This document shows positions 17,914 to 26,578 of a stretch of 64,000 nt of DNA, in pieces. The notes under the pieces are model-generated. The model was not told the origin of the DNA. It worked only from the letters and a program-made list of their open reading frames with translations, and made no database searches. The DNA is from an uncultured Clostridia bacterium (GTDB lineage: Bacteria > Bacillota > Clostridia > Christensenellales > HGM11417). The position numbers and the translations under genes were made by a program. Numbering within the stretch: the stretch's first letter is position 1; each line of letters begins with the position of its first letter. The stretch lies in NCBI GenBank assembly GCA_944332455.1, contig CALVJY010000001.1, positions 123,281-187,280 of the forward strand, in the 5' to 3' direction.

Positions 17914-19347
17914 TTATGTAAGATGCAAGACCCGCCGCACGACCTCCCGGTCCGAATAGGGGTGCCGGCAGCCCGCCACCTCCTGGTACTGTTCTCCCCC
18001 CTTGCCGCAGACGATCACGGTGTCCCCCGGCTCTCCGCTCTCGACGGCGTAGGCGATGGCCCGGGTCCGGTTTTCGATGAGGATGTAGCGGCCGGTCAGC
18101 CCCCGTTCGATCTCCTGCATGATGGCGAAGGGGTCCTCGAAGCGGGGATTGTCCGAGGTCACCACGCAAAAGTCGGCCAGTTCCCCGGCGATCCGCCCCA
18201 TGATCGGGCGCTTGGCCCGGTCCCGGTTTCCCCCGCACCCGAACACGCAGATCAGCCTCCCCTTTGTCATGGCCCGGGCGGCCTTCAGGACGTTCCGCAG
18301 CCCGTCCGGGGTGTGCGCAAAGTCCACGATCACGGTCAGCTCGCCCCGGTGGAAGACGTTAAAGCGGCCCTCCACCTCCCGCAGCGCGGCGATCCCGGCC
18401 GCGATGGACTTGTCCGGCACCCCCAGGGCGGCCGCCGCCCCGGCCGCGGCCAGCATGTTGTAGACGTTGAACTGTCCGTGCAGCCGGCAGCGGACCTCCA
18501 GCGGCCGGTCAAAGAGGTTGACCAGCGCGGAAAAGCCCTCCCTGGCGTGCCGGACGCGGTCGGCGTAGATCTCGGCGGTATGGTCGAGGGCATAGGTCAG
18601 GGTGTCGCAGCGGGTGCCCCGGATGATCTGGCGGCCCACCTCGTCGTCGGCGTTGATCAGGGCGGTGCGCACGTTTTTGGGGGTGAAGTAGCCGGCCTTG
18701 ACGTTGGCGTAGGTGTTCAGATCCCCGAAAAAGTCCAGATGGTCCTGGGTGAGATTGGTAAAGATCCCCACGTCGGCGCACAGGCCGGCCAGCTTGCGGT
18801 AGTAGATGGCGTGGGCCGAGGCCTCGGCGGCCACCACCCGCACCCCGGCCTTGACCATGTCGGCCAGCAGGCGGGAGAACTCGATGGGATCCGGCGTGGT
18901 CAGGGAGGCGGCCTCCGCCCGCTCCCCGATCCGGGCCCCCATGGTGCCGATCAGCCCGCACTTCTGGCCGTCCGCCTCGAAGATGGATTTCAAGAGGTAG
19001 GTGGTGGTGGTCTTGCCGTTGGTACCGGTCACCGTGACCGTCTTCAAGAGCTTGGCGGGATCCCCGTAAAAATGGGCGGCCATCAGGCTCATGGCGGCCC
19101 GGCTGTCCGCCACGAGGACCTGCGGCACCGCCAGCGGCAGTTTCCGCTCGCAGACCAGGGCGACGGCCCCCTTTGCGACCGCCTCGAAGGCATAGTCGTG
19201 GCCGTCCCGCTTTCCGCCGGTCAGGCAGAAAAAAAGAGCTCCCCTGCCGGCCTCCCGGCTGTCGAAGCACAGCCGCTCGATCCGCACCCGGATCTCGCCC
19301 ACGATCTCCTGAATTTCCAGGCCCGCCAACAGCGCCGCAAGTTCCAT
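17914..19347 (-). CDS. murE: UDP-MurNAc-L-Ala-D-Glu--2,6-diaminopimelate ligase MurE
   Basis: A 477-aa Mur ligase adding the third stem-peptide residue. The P-loop VTGTNGKTTTTYLLKSIF is near residue 108. TTPDPIEF and EASAHAI (where many MurEs have ExSSH) follow. The amino-acid pocket motif is TSDNPRFEDP, and DNPR is diagnostic of meso-diaminopimelate rather than L-lysine. CGKGGEQYQ closes the C-terminal domain. This predicts a mDAP-type wall. GGGAGGG precedes the ATG. It is the first gene of the cluster as seen here. No murF follows, unlike in many genomes. Confidence 0.95.
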   Translation of the reverse strand: MELAALLAGLEIQEIVGEIRVRIERLCFDSREAGRGALFFCLTGGKRDGHDYAFEAVAKGAVALVCERKLPLAVPQVLVADSRAAMSLMAAHFYGDPAKLLKTVTVTGTNGKTTTTYLLKSIFEADGQKCGLIGTMGARIGERAEAASLTTPDPIEFSRLLADMVKAGVRVVAAEASAHAIYYRKLAGLCADVGIFTNLTQDHLDFFGDLNTYANVKAGYFTPKNVRTALINADDEVGRQIIRGTRCDTLTYALDHTAEIYADRVRHAREGFSALVNLFDRPLEVRCRLHGQFNVYNMLAAAGAAAALGVPDKSIAAGIAALREVEGRFNVFHRGELTVIVDFAHTPDGLRNVLKAARAMTKGRLICVFGCGGNRDRAKRPIMGRIAGELADFCVVTSDNPRFEDPFAIMQEIERGLTGRYILIENRTRAIAYAVESGEPGDTVIVCGKGGEQYQEVAGCRHPYSDREVVRRVLHLT

Positions 19348-19395
19348 ATCCGCCCTCCCTTCCTTTTACCGTCGGTACTCCCTTTCTTTACCGCT

Positions 19396-19424
19396 AGTAT
19401 ATGACGAACCCGTCCAAACTATGC
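19396..19424 (-). promoter_or_regulatory. Possible sigma-E-like promoter upstream of murE
   Basis: The reverse strand has GCATAGT (19418-19424), a 14-bp spacer and CATATACT (19396-19403). This is close to the mother-cell sporulation sigma-E pattern (ATA-rich -35, CATACAMT -10). No sigma-A promoter is obvious in the same gap. A weak call from a short motif. Confidence 0.25.
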
Positions 19425-19452
19425 GGCGGCCGGGAGGCGCAGGAAGGGGCAC

Positions 19453-19600
19453 GGAAGTTCCGCAGCACGAAAACATTTCGGCCCCCGCTCAACGGGTCGC
19501 GGAGTTCCCCGGCATGATACCGTCTCGGGAACGCACCCGCTCAATGGGCGGCGGAAGTTTCCGCATCGAACGCCCGCCTGAGCGAAAATCCCGTCAAATC
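19453..19600. repeat. Short imperfect tandem repeat upstream of murE
   Basis: Three starts of a GC-rich unit at 19453 (GGAAGTTCCGCA), 19501 (GGAGTTCCCCGG) and 19553 (GGAAGTTTCCGCA). The first two end in CCCGCTCAACGGG and CCCGCTCAATGGG. Unit length about 48-52 bp. The surrounding gap holds no gene. Confidence 0.5.
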
Positions 19601-19697
19601 CTCCTCCGCCATATTTACCTTGTCAGATCCTGCCAGAACATTCCCCCGACCAGAACGGCGCGCAGCCCGGCAGACGCCGCACATGGAGGCAGAAAAA

Positions 19698-19740
19698 CAA
19701 AAAAGACAGGGCGAACTTTCGGCTGAAAGTTCGCCCTGTC
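19698..19740 (-). terminator. Intrinsic terminator of the GH127-like gene
   Basis: A perfect 16-bp stem (GACAGGGCGAACTTTC at 19705-19720 with its complement at 19725-19740), with a T-rich tail on the reverse strand. Confidence 0.92.
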
Positions 19741-19775
19741 TGCATCCCTTTCCGGCAGGCCGGGGACGACTGTTT

Positions 19776-21293
19776 CTAAATTTTTTGTCTCAAGGCCAAT
19801 TCCGCTCCTTTGTCCGGCAGTCTGAAACAATTAGCCAAGGGCGTCAGTTTTCTGCCGTCCGCAAACATCCGGTATCCCTCCTCCGCCGTTCCGTCGTTTT
19901 TTTCGGTCAGCAGCCGATCTCCCAAAAAGTAGACTTTCCGGCCCTTCCTCTCGGCAGAGAACGGTTCCAGCTGATAGCGAATTTCCAGTTTTTCGGGCAG
20001 GCCGCCCGAGAAAATCAAGAAACATTCCGAACGCTCAAAAGGATATTCACAGCGGATTTTGCAGCCCTCCGGGACATAGAGCCTGAATCCCGACTTCGGG
20101 GGCCGGCAGATCAGCACTCCGCAGTCCTCCCCTTCTTCCCGCACCGACAGCGAGATCTTCTGCGCTCCCTCTCCGGACTCGAATTCATTCCAGAAGCCGA
20201 TGACGGGATCTTTTTCTCCGATCCGTTGGGCGCGGGTCAATTCGTACAGTCCCTCGGCCAGCCGCATACTGCAACAGAAATAGGCCTCGTAAAGATGGAT
20301 CTTCAGGACCCGCTGGTCCCGACTTAAACAAGTCTCGCATCCGGCCCCGCCGTTGATCCGCTGCGCGGGAAGCAGGGCGTTGGCATAGATCCGGTTGACC
20401 AGGCGGAGATAGCCCGGGTTCCCGGTCTCGCCGAAAAGTTTGAGGGCCAGGATCAGCGAATCCACCACCGCGCAGGGTTCGGTCCAGGAATCAGGCCGGC
20501 CGAACCAGTTAAAGTTGGCGTAATTGACCGTGCTGCCCTCTTCCAGGTAGCGCGCGAACATGCGCTCGGCCAGCGTCAGATAACGGACCTCTCCCGTCAT
20601 GCCGTAAAAGCGAAGGATCCCCCGGGTCGCAGACAGCGTGGCGTGGGTCTGGCAGCGGCAGCCCACCACATCCAGCCCGGAAAAGGCCTCGATCATGCGC
20701 GCGGCGGTCTTTTTCAGCTCCGCATCGTTCAGCAGTTTGCAGGTCTGCGTGATCCCGTCCAGCATCATGAAGGCACAGCCGACGTCCGAGGAAAGCCTCC
20801 AGCGCCCGGTCACCCCGGCCTGCAGATGCCCTCCCACACCGCCCATCTCCCGGGGTTGGAGGGGATAATCGTCATAGAACGCGCCCAGCGGGATCAGAAA
20901 ATTCCTGCTGATCGAATCCAGTCTCTCCAGGATCTTTTCGTCCCCGGTCAGGCGGTAGGCCTCGCACAGCCCCCGTAAAAACCAGCTGTTGCCGGATACC
21001 TGCTGCTCGTTGACCACCCGGCCGTCAAAGGGCTCTCCGAAGTAGCCGTCCCTGTTGCAATGCTGCGGCAGCGCCTCCAGGATCTCCCGAAGCTGACCGA
21101 AAACAGCTTTCCGTTCCGGATCTTCCTCGTTCAGGCCGCGATACAGGCTGCAGAGGGCCAGCATGGTCCGTCCCTGCCAGTCCCCGGGCCACTCCCGTCC
21201 CTCCGCAAAGATCTGCGGAGCCCGGTACTCCGGGGCCGACAGCCTCCGGGCATTTCTGATCAGTCTTTGATGCAATTCTCCGCCTGTTTTCAT
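19776..21293 (-). CDS. GH127-like (alpha/alpha)6-barrel glycoside hydrolase
   Basis: A 505-aa protein without a signal peptide, so probably cytoplasmic. It resembles the DUF1680/GH127 beta-L-arabinofuranosidase group: an N-terminal EWPGDWQGRTMLALCSLYR, helical-barrel repeats such as SWFLRGLCEAYRLTGDEKIL, and ICANALLPAQ-like sequence near residue 305. Farther on, LYEAYFCCSMRLAEGLYEL contains the Cys-Cys pair found where GH127 enzymes bind zinc and place the Cys nucleophile. A beta-rich C-terminal domain follows. The exact sugar is not clear. The gene ends the leftward glycan locus but lies after a terminator at 21542-21571, so it may be partly independent. Confidence 0.72.
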   Translation of the reverse strand: MKTGGELHQRLIRNARRLSAPEYRAPQIFAEGREWPGDWQGRTMLALCSLYRGLNEEDPERKAVFGQLREILEALPQHCNRDGYFGEPFDGRVVNEQQVSGNSWFLRGLCEAYRLTGDEKILERLDSISRNFLIPLGAFYDDYPLQPREMGGVGGHLQAGVTGRWRLSSDVGCAFMMLDGITQTCKLLNDAELKKTAARMIEAFSGLDVVGCRCQTHATLSATRGILRFYGMTGEVRYLTLAERMFARYLEEGSTVNYANFNWFGRPDSWTEPCAVVDSLILALKLFGETGNPGYLRLVNRIYANALLPAQRINGGAGCETCLSRDQRVLKIHLYEAYFCCSMRLAEGLYELTRAQRIGEKDPVIGFWNEFESGEGAQKISLSVREEGEDCGVLICRPPKSGFRLYVPEGCKIRCEYPFERSECFLIFSGGLPEKLEIRYQLEPFSAERKGRKVYFLGDRLLTEKNDGTAEEGYRMFADGRKLTPLANCFRLPDKGAELALRQKI

Positions 21294-21541
21294 CGCACGC
21301 TCCTGCCTTGCTCCTTTTAACCATCTCCCTCCGGGCTTTCGGGATGTTTCCCGCAGGTCCCGGCGGATCTTTCAACGTCATCTTAACAAAAAATCGAGGC
21401 CGTTTCCTGTAACCGAACTTTCAAGCCTGATCGGGCCTCTGTTTTCCACCCCCTCAGTTAAAAGCTCTTTTCCGGCTGGCCTGTCGGGCCTCCTTCTCTC
21501 CGCAGGAAGGTCAGCCAAAGGACTCTTCCCGCTGTTCAGAC

Positions 21542-21571
21542 AGAAAGAGGCCGGCCAAGCCGGCCGGCCTC
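21542..21571 (-). terminator. Intrinsic terminator ending the ABC/beta-helix operon
   Basis: GAGGCCGGCC pairs with GGCCGGCCTC around a five-base loop, followed by TTTC on the reverse strand. Located 22 bp after the stop of the 723-aa lipoprotein gene. The T-run is short, so read-through into the GH127-like gene is possible. Confidence 0.7.
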
Positions 21572-21592
21572 CGTCCGCGTCGGATCTTCCGA

Positions 21593-23764
21593 TCAGAGGA
21601 TCTCGACCAGTTTGATCTGCACACTGCCGAGGTAGACTTCCACCGTGGCGGTGCTGGTGTAGAAGCTGGTCCAATCCCACTTTCCCGTCCTCTCGATGGT
21701 CACCTTCTGGTAACCGGTCGTGCCTTCGTTCACCAGCACAGGGAAATCGCCGTCACAACGGGCCATCAGGGTGCCTCCGGACAGGGTCTTGACGTAGAGG
21801 AAGAAGGTGATCTCGTACTTGCAGCCATCCTCGAAGTAGGTGTTGTTGTTCTGGAACAGCTCTGCAGTGAGGTTTCCGCTCTGCGAAAGAAACACGCAGG
21901 AGGCGCCGAAGCCCTCCAGCCCGGCCAGCTCGGCCACGTCGGCGGTGTTCACCCGGGTGAAGGCCGATCCGACAGGATTAGTCGTGGCATAGTCGAGGGT
22001 CCAGGTCTGCCCCACCTGATAGCCGTTGGGCGTGGTGGCCGCGGCCTGATGCACCTTGGCCTCCACGGTGATGTCGCCGATGTAGATCTCGCCCACGGCG
22101 CCGGAGTAGAAGCCGATGTTGGCGTAGGAGGCGTTCCCGAGGAAGGTCACCGTCAGGGTGCCGGCGCCGGCCTGGAAGGTGACGCCGTTCGCGCCGGTCT
22201 GGGCCCCACCCGCATTGGTCATGAACAGATGCCAGCTTTCGCCGGGGTTCTTGGCGAAGTACTTCACGGTCAGCGTGTAGTCGTAGCCGGGATCATTGCA
22301 GACGTTGGTCAGGGAGAGGAAGTTGTTGATCTGGGACTTGATCTGGATGGCGTAGGGGCTGTTGAAGCCGTTTTCGGCCGTCAGATTGGCGGCCTCGTCC
22401 GCGGTTAGCAGGGTGGCGTCCACCAGCTTGTCAATCTGCACGTAGGTGGGGTTGCCCGTGCCGCCGAGGTCGGTGTAGTTGTCGTCGGCTCCGGTCAGGG
22501 TGTAGCCGCCCTCCGCCGTCAGATCGTCGATGGTCAGATCCTTGGGCGTTCCGGTGCGGTCCACGGTGGCGATGACCACTTCCTCCCAGGTGATGCGGAT
22601 GTTGTCCACGGCGATCTTGAAATCGTCAAAGGAGGCGTTGCCCATGAAGAACATGGTGAACCACCAGGTCGTCCCCTCGGCGAAGGACTTGATGTCGGAG
22701 TAGGTGATGGTCTGTACCTTGCCGATCTCGTTTTCCAGCGTGAAGGGCACGTCGTCGCCCTGCTGGCTGCCGTCCTGGATGAAGGAGAAGTAGATGGAGC
22801 TGGGCACGCTGCCGCTGAGTACCTTGACATCCATGGTGATCGTCCACCTGCCCGTCTTGATGTAGGAATCCATGGAGCTGAAGAAGTAGCGGGTGTTGGT
22901 GGTCGAAGTCCCTCCGTCATAGTTGAACACCAGCGAATTGCCGGCGATCATGTCGGTCGTCCCCTCGATGGAGACGCTGGGGATATTGGAGCCATAGGAC
23001 AGGCCCTGCGCAAAATCGCTCTCGTAACCTTTTGCGAAGTTCTCCACAAAGGTCACGCCGGACTGCGACAGATTGTCGATGCGGTTTTCCTCTTCGGTCA
23101 GAGTGGTCTCGGCGGTCAGCGCCTCCACCGTGACTTGCAGAAACTCCTCGGCGTCGTTGCCGTTTTTGTCCTGCACGTAGTAGGAGATCAGGAAGGAGCC
23201 GGCCGCGCGGGAGGTAAAGTAGTAAACGCCGTCCTCCTCGCTCTTTTCCAGGCTGCCGTTAAAGGCTTTGGTGACCTGCACGTCGATCTGATCGCTCAGG
23301 TCGCCGTCCACGGGATCGGAAGCTGTGGCAATGGGAAGGGCCAGGCTCTCGTTGACGTCCGCGGTCAGCGGGGTGAGGTCCACGGTCAGCTCGGGCGCCG
23401 CGGTGTCCTGCACGGTCACGATCACTGAATCCGTCTTTTCCTCCTCGCCCTTGACGGCGGTCACGGTCAGGGTGTACTCGCCGATCTCGGCGGCGGTAAA
23501 GGTCTTGGCCTCGGCGTCATAGCCGGTCTCGACCGGGGTCTGTTCCTCGCCGTCCTTCACCGTGACGGTGACTTCCACCGAGTCCGCATGCTCCGCCGTG
23601 TAGGCCAGCTGGTAGGGCGAGCCGTACTCCACGGTGGCAGCCGCGCTGGTAATTTCCAGCGAAAGTTCGGGTTCGGTCCCGGTGTCGCCGCAGGCGGCCA
23701 GGCCGAGGGCCAGCGACGCCGTCAGAAGCATCGCGAGCAGCATGAGAAAACTTTTCTTTTTCAT
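21593..23764 (-). CDS. Secreted lipoprotein with Ig-like and carbohydrate-binding-like domains
   Basis: A 723-aa lipoprotein. The signal peptide ends in the lipobox LAAC with Cys25. Residues about 32-215 are two or three Ig/cadherin-like beta domains (EYTLTVTAVKGEEEKTDSVIV; DTAAPELTVDLTPLTADVNE). Residues about 230-400, 415-560 and 570-723 look like jelly-roll carbohydrate-binding modules (for example GRWTITMDVKVLSGSVPSS and YEITFFLYVKTLSGGTL). No catalytic domain is recognisable. It is the last gene before the terminator, 56 bp after the 914-aa beta-helix gene, and is probably a surface glycan-binding protein serving the importer. AAGGAGG precedes the ATG. Confidence 0.75.
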   Translation of the reverse strand: MKKKSFLMLLAMLLTASLALGLAACGDTGTEPELSLEITSAAATVEYGSPYQLAYTAEHADSVEVTVTVKDGEEQTPVETGYDAEAKTFTAAEIGEYTLTVTAVKGEEEKTDSVIVTVQDTAAPELTVDLTPLTADVNESLALPIATASDPVDGDLSDQIDVQVTKAFNGSLEKSEEDGVYYFTSRAAGSFLISYYVQDKNGNDAEEFLQVTVEALTAETTLTEEENRIDNLSQSGVTFVENFAKGYESDFAQGLSYGSNIPSVSIEGTTDMIAGNSLVFNYDGGTSTTNTRYFFSSMDSYIKTGRWTITMDVKVLSGSVPSSIYFSFIQDGSQQGDDVPFTLENEIGKVQTITYSDIKSFAEGTTWWFTMFFMGNASFDDFKIAVDNIRITWEEVVIATVDRTGTPKDLTIDDLTAEGGYTLTGADDNYTDLGGTGNPTYVQIDKLVDATLLTADEAANLTAENGFNSPYAIQIKSQINNFLSLTNVCNDPGYDYTLTVKYFAKNPGESWHLFMTNAGGAQTGANGVTFQAGAGTLTVTFLGNASYANIGFYSGAVGEIYIGDITVEAKVHQAAATTPNGYQVGQTWTLDYATTNPVGSAFTRVNTADVAELAGLEGFGASCVFLSQSGNLTAELFQNNNTYFEDGCKYEITFFLYVKTLSGGTLMARCDGDFPVLVNEGTTGYQKVTIERTGKWDWTSFYTSTATVEVYLGSVQIKLVEIL

Positions 23765-23820
23765 CTGTTTTCCTCCTTGATATTTTCAGGGATCATGCCC
23801 CGAATTTCAGGTTTTCGGCC

Positions 23821-26565
23821 TCAGTCCACCAAGGTATACTGAGGCATTTTGGCGGTCTTGGTCTTGTAGTTTTCCACAAAGTGCGGTACATTGCCCACCT
23901 GGACCCGCTTGCGGGAGAGCTCGTCGCGGTCGTTGTCTCCGAAAATGAAGGCCATGGCCGCCGTCCCGCCCGAAGTCAGGGACTCTTTCAGCCCGTCGAA
24001 AGCCGAAAACGGCAGGAACAACTCGCCGGCGTAGCCGTCCGCGGTCTGTTTGACCACGCACTGCATGGAAGAGGCCTTTTCCAAAATGGCGGAATTGGTG
24101 CGGCTTTCGACCACCGTCATCCCCCAGGTCGGCGTAAAGGCGGCGTGCAGCACGTTGCCGGTCTCCTTGAACAGCTGGAAGTCGGCGTTGGGCTTGGTCA
24201 GCACGTCGGAGAGGAACAGCTCCACGCAGTCCCCGGTCCAGAAATCCAGCTGAGTCTTGAAGTCCAGCTTGTCATCCCGCACCCGGAACACAAAGTAGAT
24301 CCCCTCGTCGCTCCAGGCCAGCTTGCAGACTTCCACGCCGAACACATCCTCGAAGGCCGAGAAAGCGATTTCTTCGCCGGTGGCCAGGGAACTGCCCACC
24401 ATCTCGATGGACGTTCCCATGTCGGCCCATTCGCCGAGGTCGCCGTCGAGGGTGACCGCAGCGGCGTCGATCTTGCGGACTTCGGTGACGGTGACCTCCC
24501 CCGAGACCTCCTGATAGCGGAGGTTGTAGTTGTCCTCCAGGGTGATGATCTCGGGATCGGTCAGCCCTCCCGTGACGATGCCGGAGAAGGTCTCGCTGCC
24601 CAGGGTGTTGTAGTTGTAGTTCCCGCGGATGGCAAAATTCCCGCTGTTGATCAGTTCAACGGCGCACTCGGTCATCTCGCTCGAGGCCACGCGGGCCACG
24701 TTGTAGAACAGGTTGTCGGCGATGACGGTGTCGCTGCCGCCCACGCCGCGGAAGGAGATACCGGCGTTGCCGCTCTCGGCGAAGTAGTTGTTGGAAACTT
24801 CGATGCCGGTGATGGTGCCGATGGGCGCCACTTCGGCGGCGCTGCCGATGGCAAACACCGAAACGCTGCCCCTCAGCCCTTCCCCGAGCAGGTAGCCGTT
24901 GTTGATAAACTTGTTGTTGGCGATCCGGATGTCCCGGGGCATGGTGGCCTCGTTGAACACGTCCAGGCTGGAGTGGATGGACACGGCGCCGTGACCCACC
25001 GAATCAAAGGTGTTGTTGGTGATCACGGAATTGCGGGTCTGCACCAGAATGCCGCGGTTGCGCTTGTTGCGGACGATGTTGTTGGAAAAGGTCAGCTTGG
25101 CGGTGTCGGAGACGTCGGTGATCACGCCGCCTGCCAGATCCATGCTCCCGCTGATGCGCTCCTCCACCGCGACGGTGAAGGACGATCCCGTCCCCGTCGC
25201 GCTCTTGACCGTAAAGCTCCCCTTGTAGGCAAAGCTCTCGGGATCGTACACCTCCAGGACCGCCCCCTCCTTGGGCGCCGAAATGCTCTCGGTCCGCCGG
25301 GTGATGACCATGGTGCGGGCCACCGAGTCCACAGAGGAAACGTTGTACCAATAGCCCTGCTTGATGTTGAGGGCGTCGTCATGCGTGTTTTCGATGACGC
25401 TGTTGGTGATGCTGACCTCGCCGGTGCAGGCATTCAGATGCAGGCCGTCGGCCGTGGCCGTCATCAGCCGGTCTCCCTTCAGGGTCATCATCAGACGGTT
25501 GATGAACAGGTTCTCGCACGCGCCCGCCGTCAGCCCCATACCGGGACAGGCGTACACCGCGCAGTCCTCCAAAAAGACGTCCTTGCAGGCGGAAAAAGTC
25601 ATGCCGTTGTACCCGTACATGGAAAATCCCAGCGCGACCAGCTCCTCGGTGCGCGGCGTCTTGAAGGAATTGCGGTAGGCCTCGGCAAAGGTCACCTTGA
25701 CGGTGCCGGCCGTGTCGGCGGCGTCGCTGGGGGTGATCTCCACGTCGGCGAAGTAGTTTTCGCTGCGGATCAGGATGTTGCCGTTCTCCTTGGGGGCCAG
25801 CGTGTACTTGTCGTACTCCACAAAGGAATACAGCGTGCCCAGGCTGTCCGAAGCTTTGTAGGCCTTTAAGGTCTCCCGGAAAGAAACCGGGATGTCGTAG
25901 GTCACGCTCAGGGCCGCGGCGTCATAGGAAGCCAGCACACCCGAGATCGAGGGCGATACGCTGTAATCCACCCGCACGCCCTGCAGATGCAGGTTCTCGC
26001 AGTTCGAGACCGAAAGGCCGCCCACCCAGCCGGTGCTGATCTGGATCTCCAGCACGGTCGAGGGCCCGCCCTCCACGGTCAGGTCCTTGAAATTCGACAG
26101 GCTGACGGCGTAGCCACCCGCGGCCGTGGCGCTTTGGGCGGGGTCTATTTTCAGCACCCGGTCGGGCAGCTTGATCTTGACCGCGCCGTCCTTGGCGGCG
26201 GCCTCGGCCAGAACGGCGTTCAGCTTTTGGGTGTCGCTGCCCGCATAGCTCTCGAAATCCAGCACGTTTCCGGCCGGAAATTCGGAATCGGCAGGCGCGG
26301 GATATCTGGCGGCCTGGGTCTCCGCTTCGATCACGCCCACGTTGGAGGGATCGGAAAGGCCGAAGTCCCCCGCAAGGTCGGCCGTGTAGGGATCGGCGCT
26401 CAAGGTGCTCACCGCTTCGTCTATGGTGACCGTGGGCGCCGGCGGATCCGAAGATTCACCCGGAAGAGAAGATTCCTCGGCCGGCTCGCCGCAGGCCGCC
26501 GCGAAAATCATCACGAAGCCGAGCAGCGCGGCCAGCAGAGTCTGAAACAGTTTTTTTCTCATCAT
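23821..26565 (-). CDS. Beta-helix lipoprotein with C-terminal CBM9/DOMON-like domain
   Basis: A 914-aa surface lipoprotein. The lipobox FAAAC places the acylated Cys at residue 25. Residues about 120-690 form a right-handed parallel beta-helix, shown by coils such as FSNNIVRNKRNRGILVQTRN and ITNNTFDSVGHGAVSIHSSL. Such folds are typical of pectate lyases and other polysaccharide-active enzymes. Residues about 720-914 (LDGDLGEWADMG; CKLAWSDEGIYFVFRVRDDK; GDCVELFLSD) match CBM9/DOMON-like sugar-binding domains. The start at 26565 follows AAAGGAG, which directly follows the stop of the paralogous upstream gene. Activity, if any, is unknown. Confidence 0.8.
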   Translation of the reverse strand: MMRKKLFQTLLAALLGFVMIFAAACGEPAEESSLPGESSDPPAPTVTIDEAVSTLSADPYTADLAGDFGLSDPSNVGVIEAETQAARYPAPADSEFPAGNVLDFESYAGSDTQKLNAVLAEAAAKDGAVKIKLPDRVLKIDPAQSATAAGGYAVSLSNFKDLTVEGGPSTVLEIQISTGWVGGLSVSNCENLHLQGVRVDYSVSPSISGVLASYDAAALSVTYDIPVSFRETLKAYKASDSLGTLYSFVEYDKYTLAPKENGNILIRSENYFADVEITPSDAADTAGTVKVTFAEAYRNSFKTPRTEELVALGFSMYGYNGMTFSACKDVFLEDCAVYACPGMGLTAGACENLFINRLMMTLKGDRLMTATADGLHLNACTGEVSITNSVIENTHDDALNIKQGYWYNVSSVDSVARTMVITRRTESISAPKEGAVLEVYDPESFAYKGSFTVKSATGTGSSFTVAVEERISGSMDLAGGVITDVSDTAKLTFSNNIVRNKRNRGILVQTRNSVITNNTFDSVGHGAVSIHSSLDVFNEATMPRDIRIANNKFINNGYLLGEGLRGSVSVFAIGSAAEVAPIGTITGIEVSNNYFAESGNAGISFRGVGGSDTVIADNLFYNVARVASSEMTECAVELINSGNFAIRGNYNYNTLGSETFSGIVTGGLTDPEIITLEDNYNLRYQEVSGEVTVTEVRKIDAAAVTLDGDLGEWADMGTSIEMVGSSLATGEEIAFSAFEDVFGVEVCKLAWSDEGIYFVFRVRDDKLDFKTQLDFWTGDCVELFLSDVLTKPNADFQLFKETGNVLHAAFTPTWGMTVVESRTNSAILEKASSMQCVVKQTADGYAGELFLPFSAFDGLKESLTSGGTAAMAFIFGDNDRDELSRKRVQVGNVPHFVENYKTKTAKMPQYTLVD

Positions 26566-26578
26566 CTCATCTCCTTTG

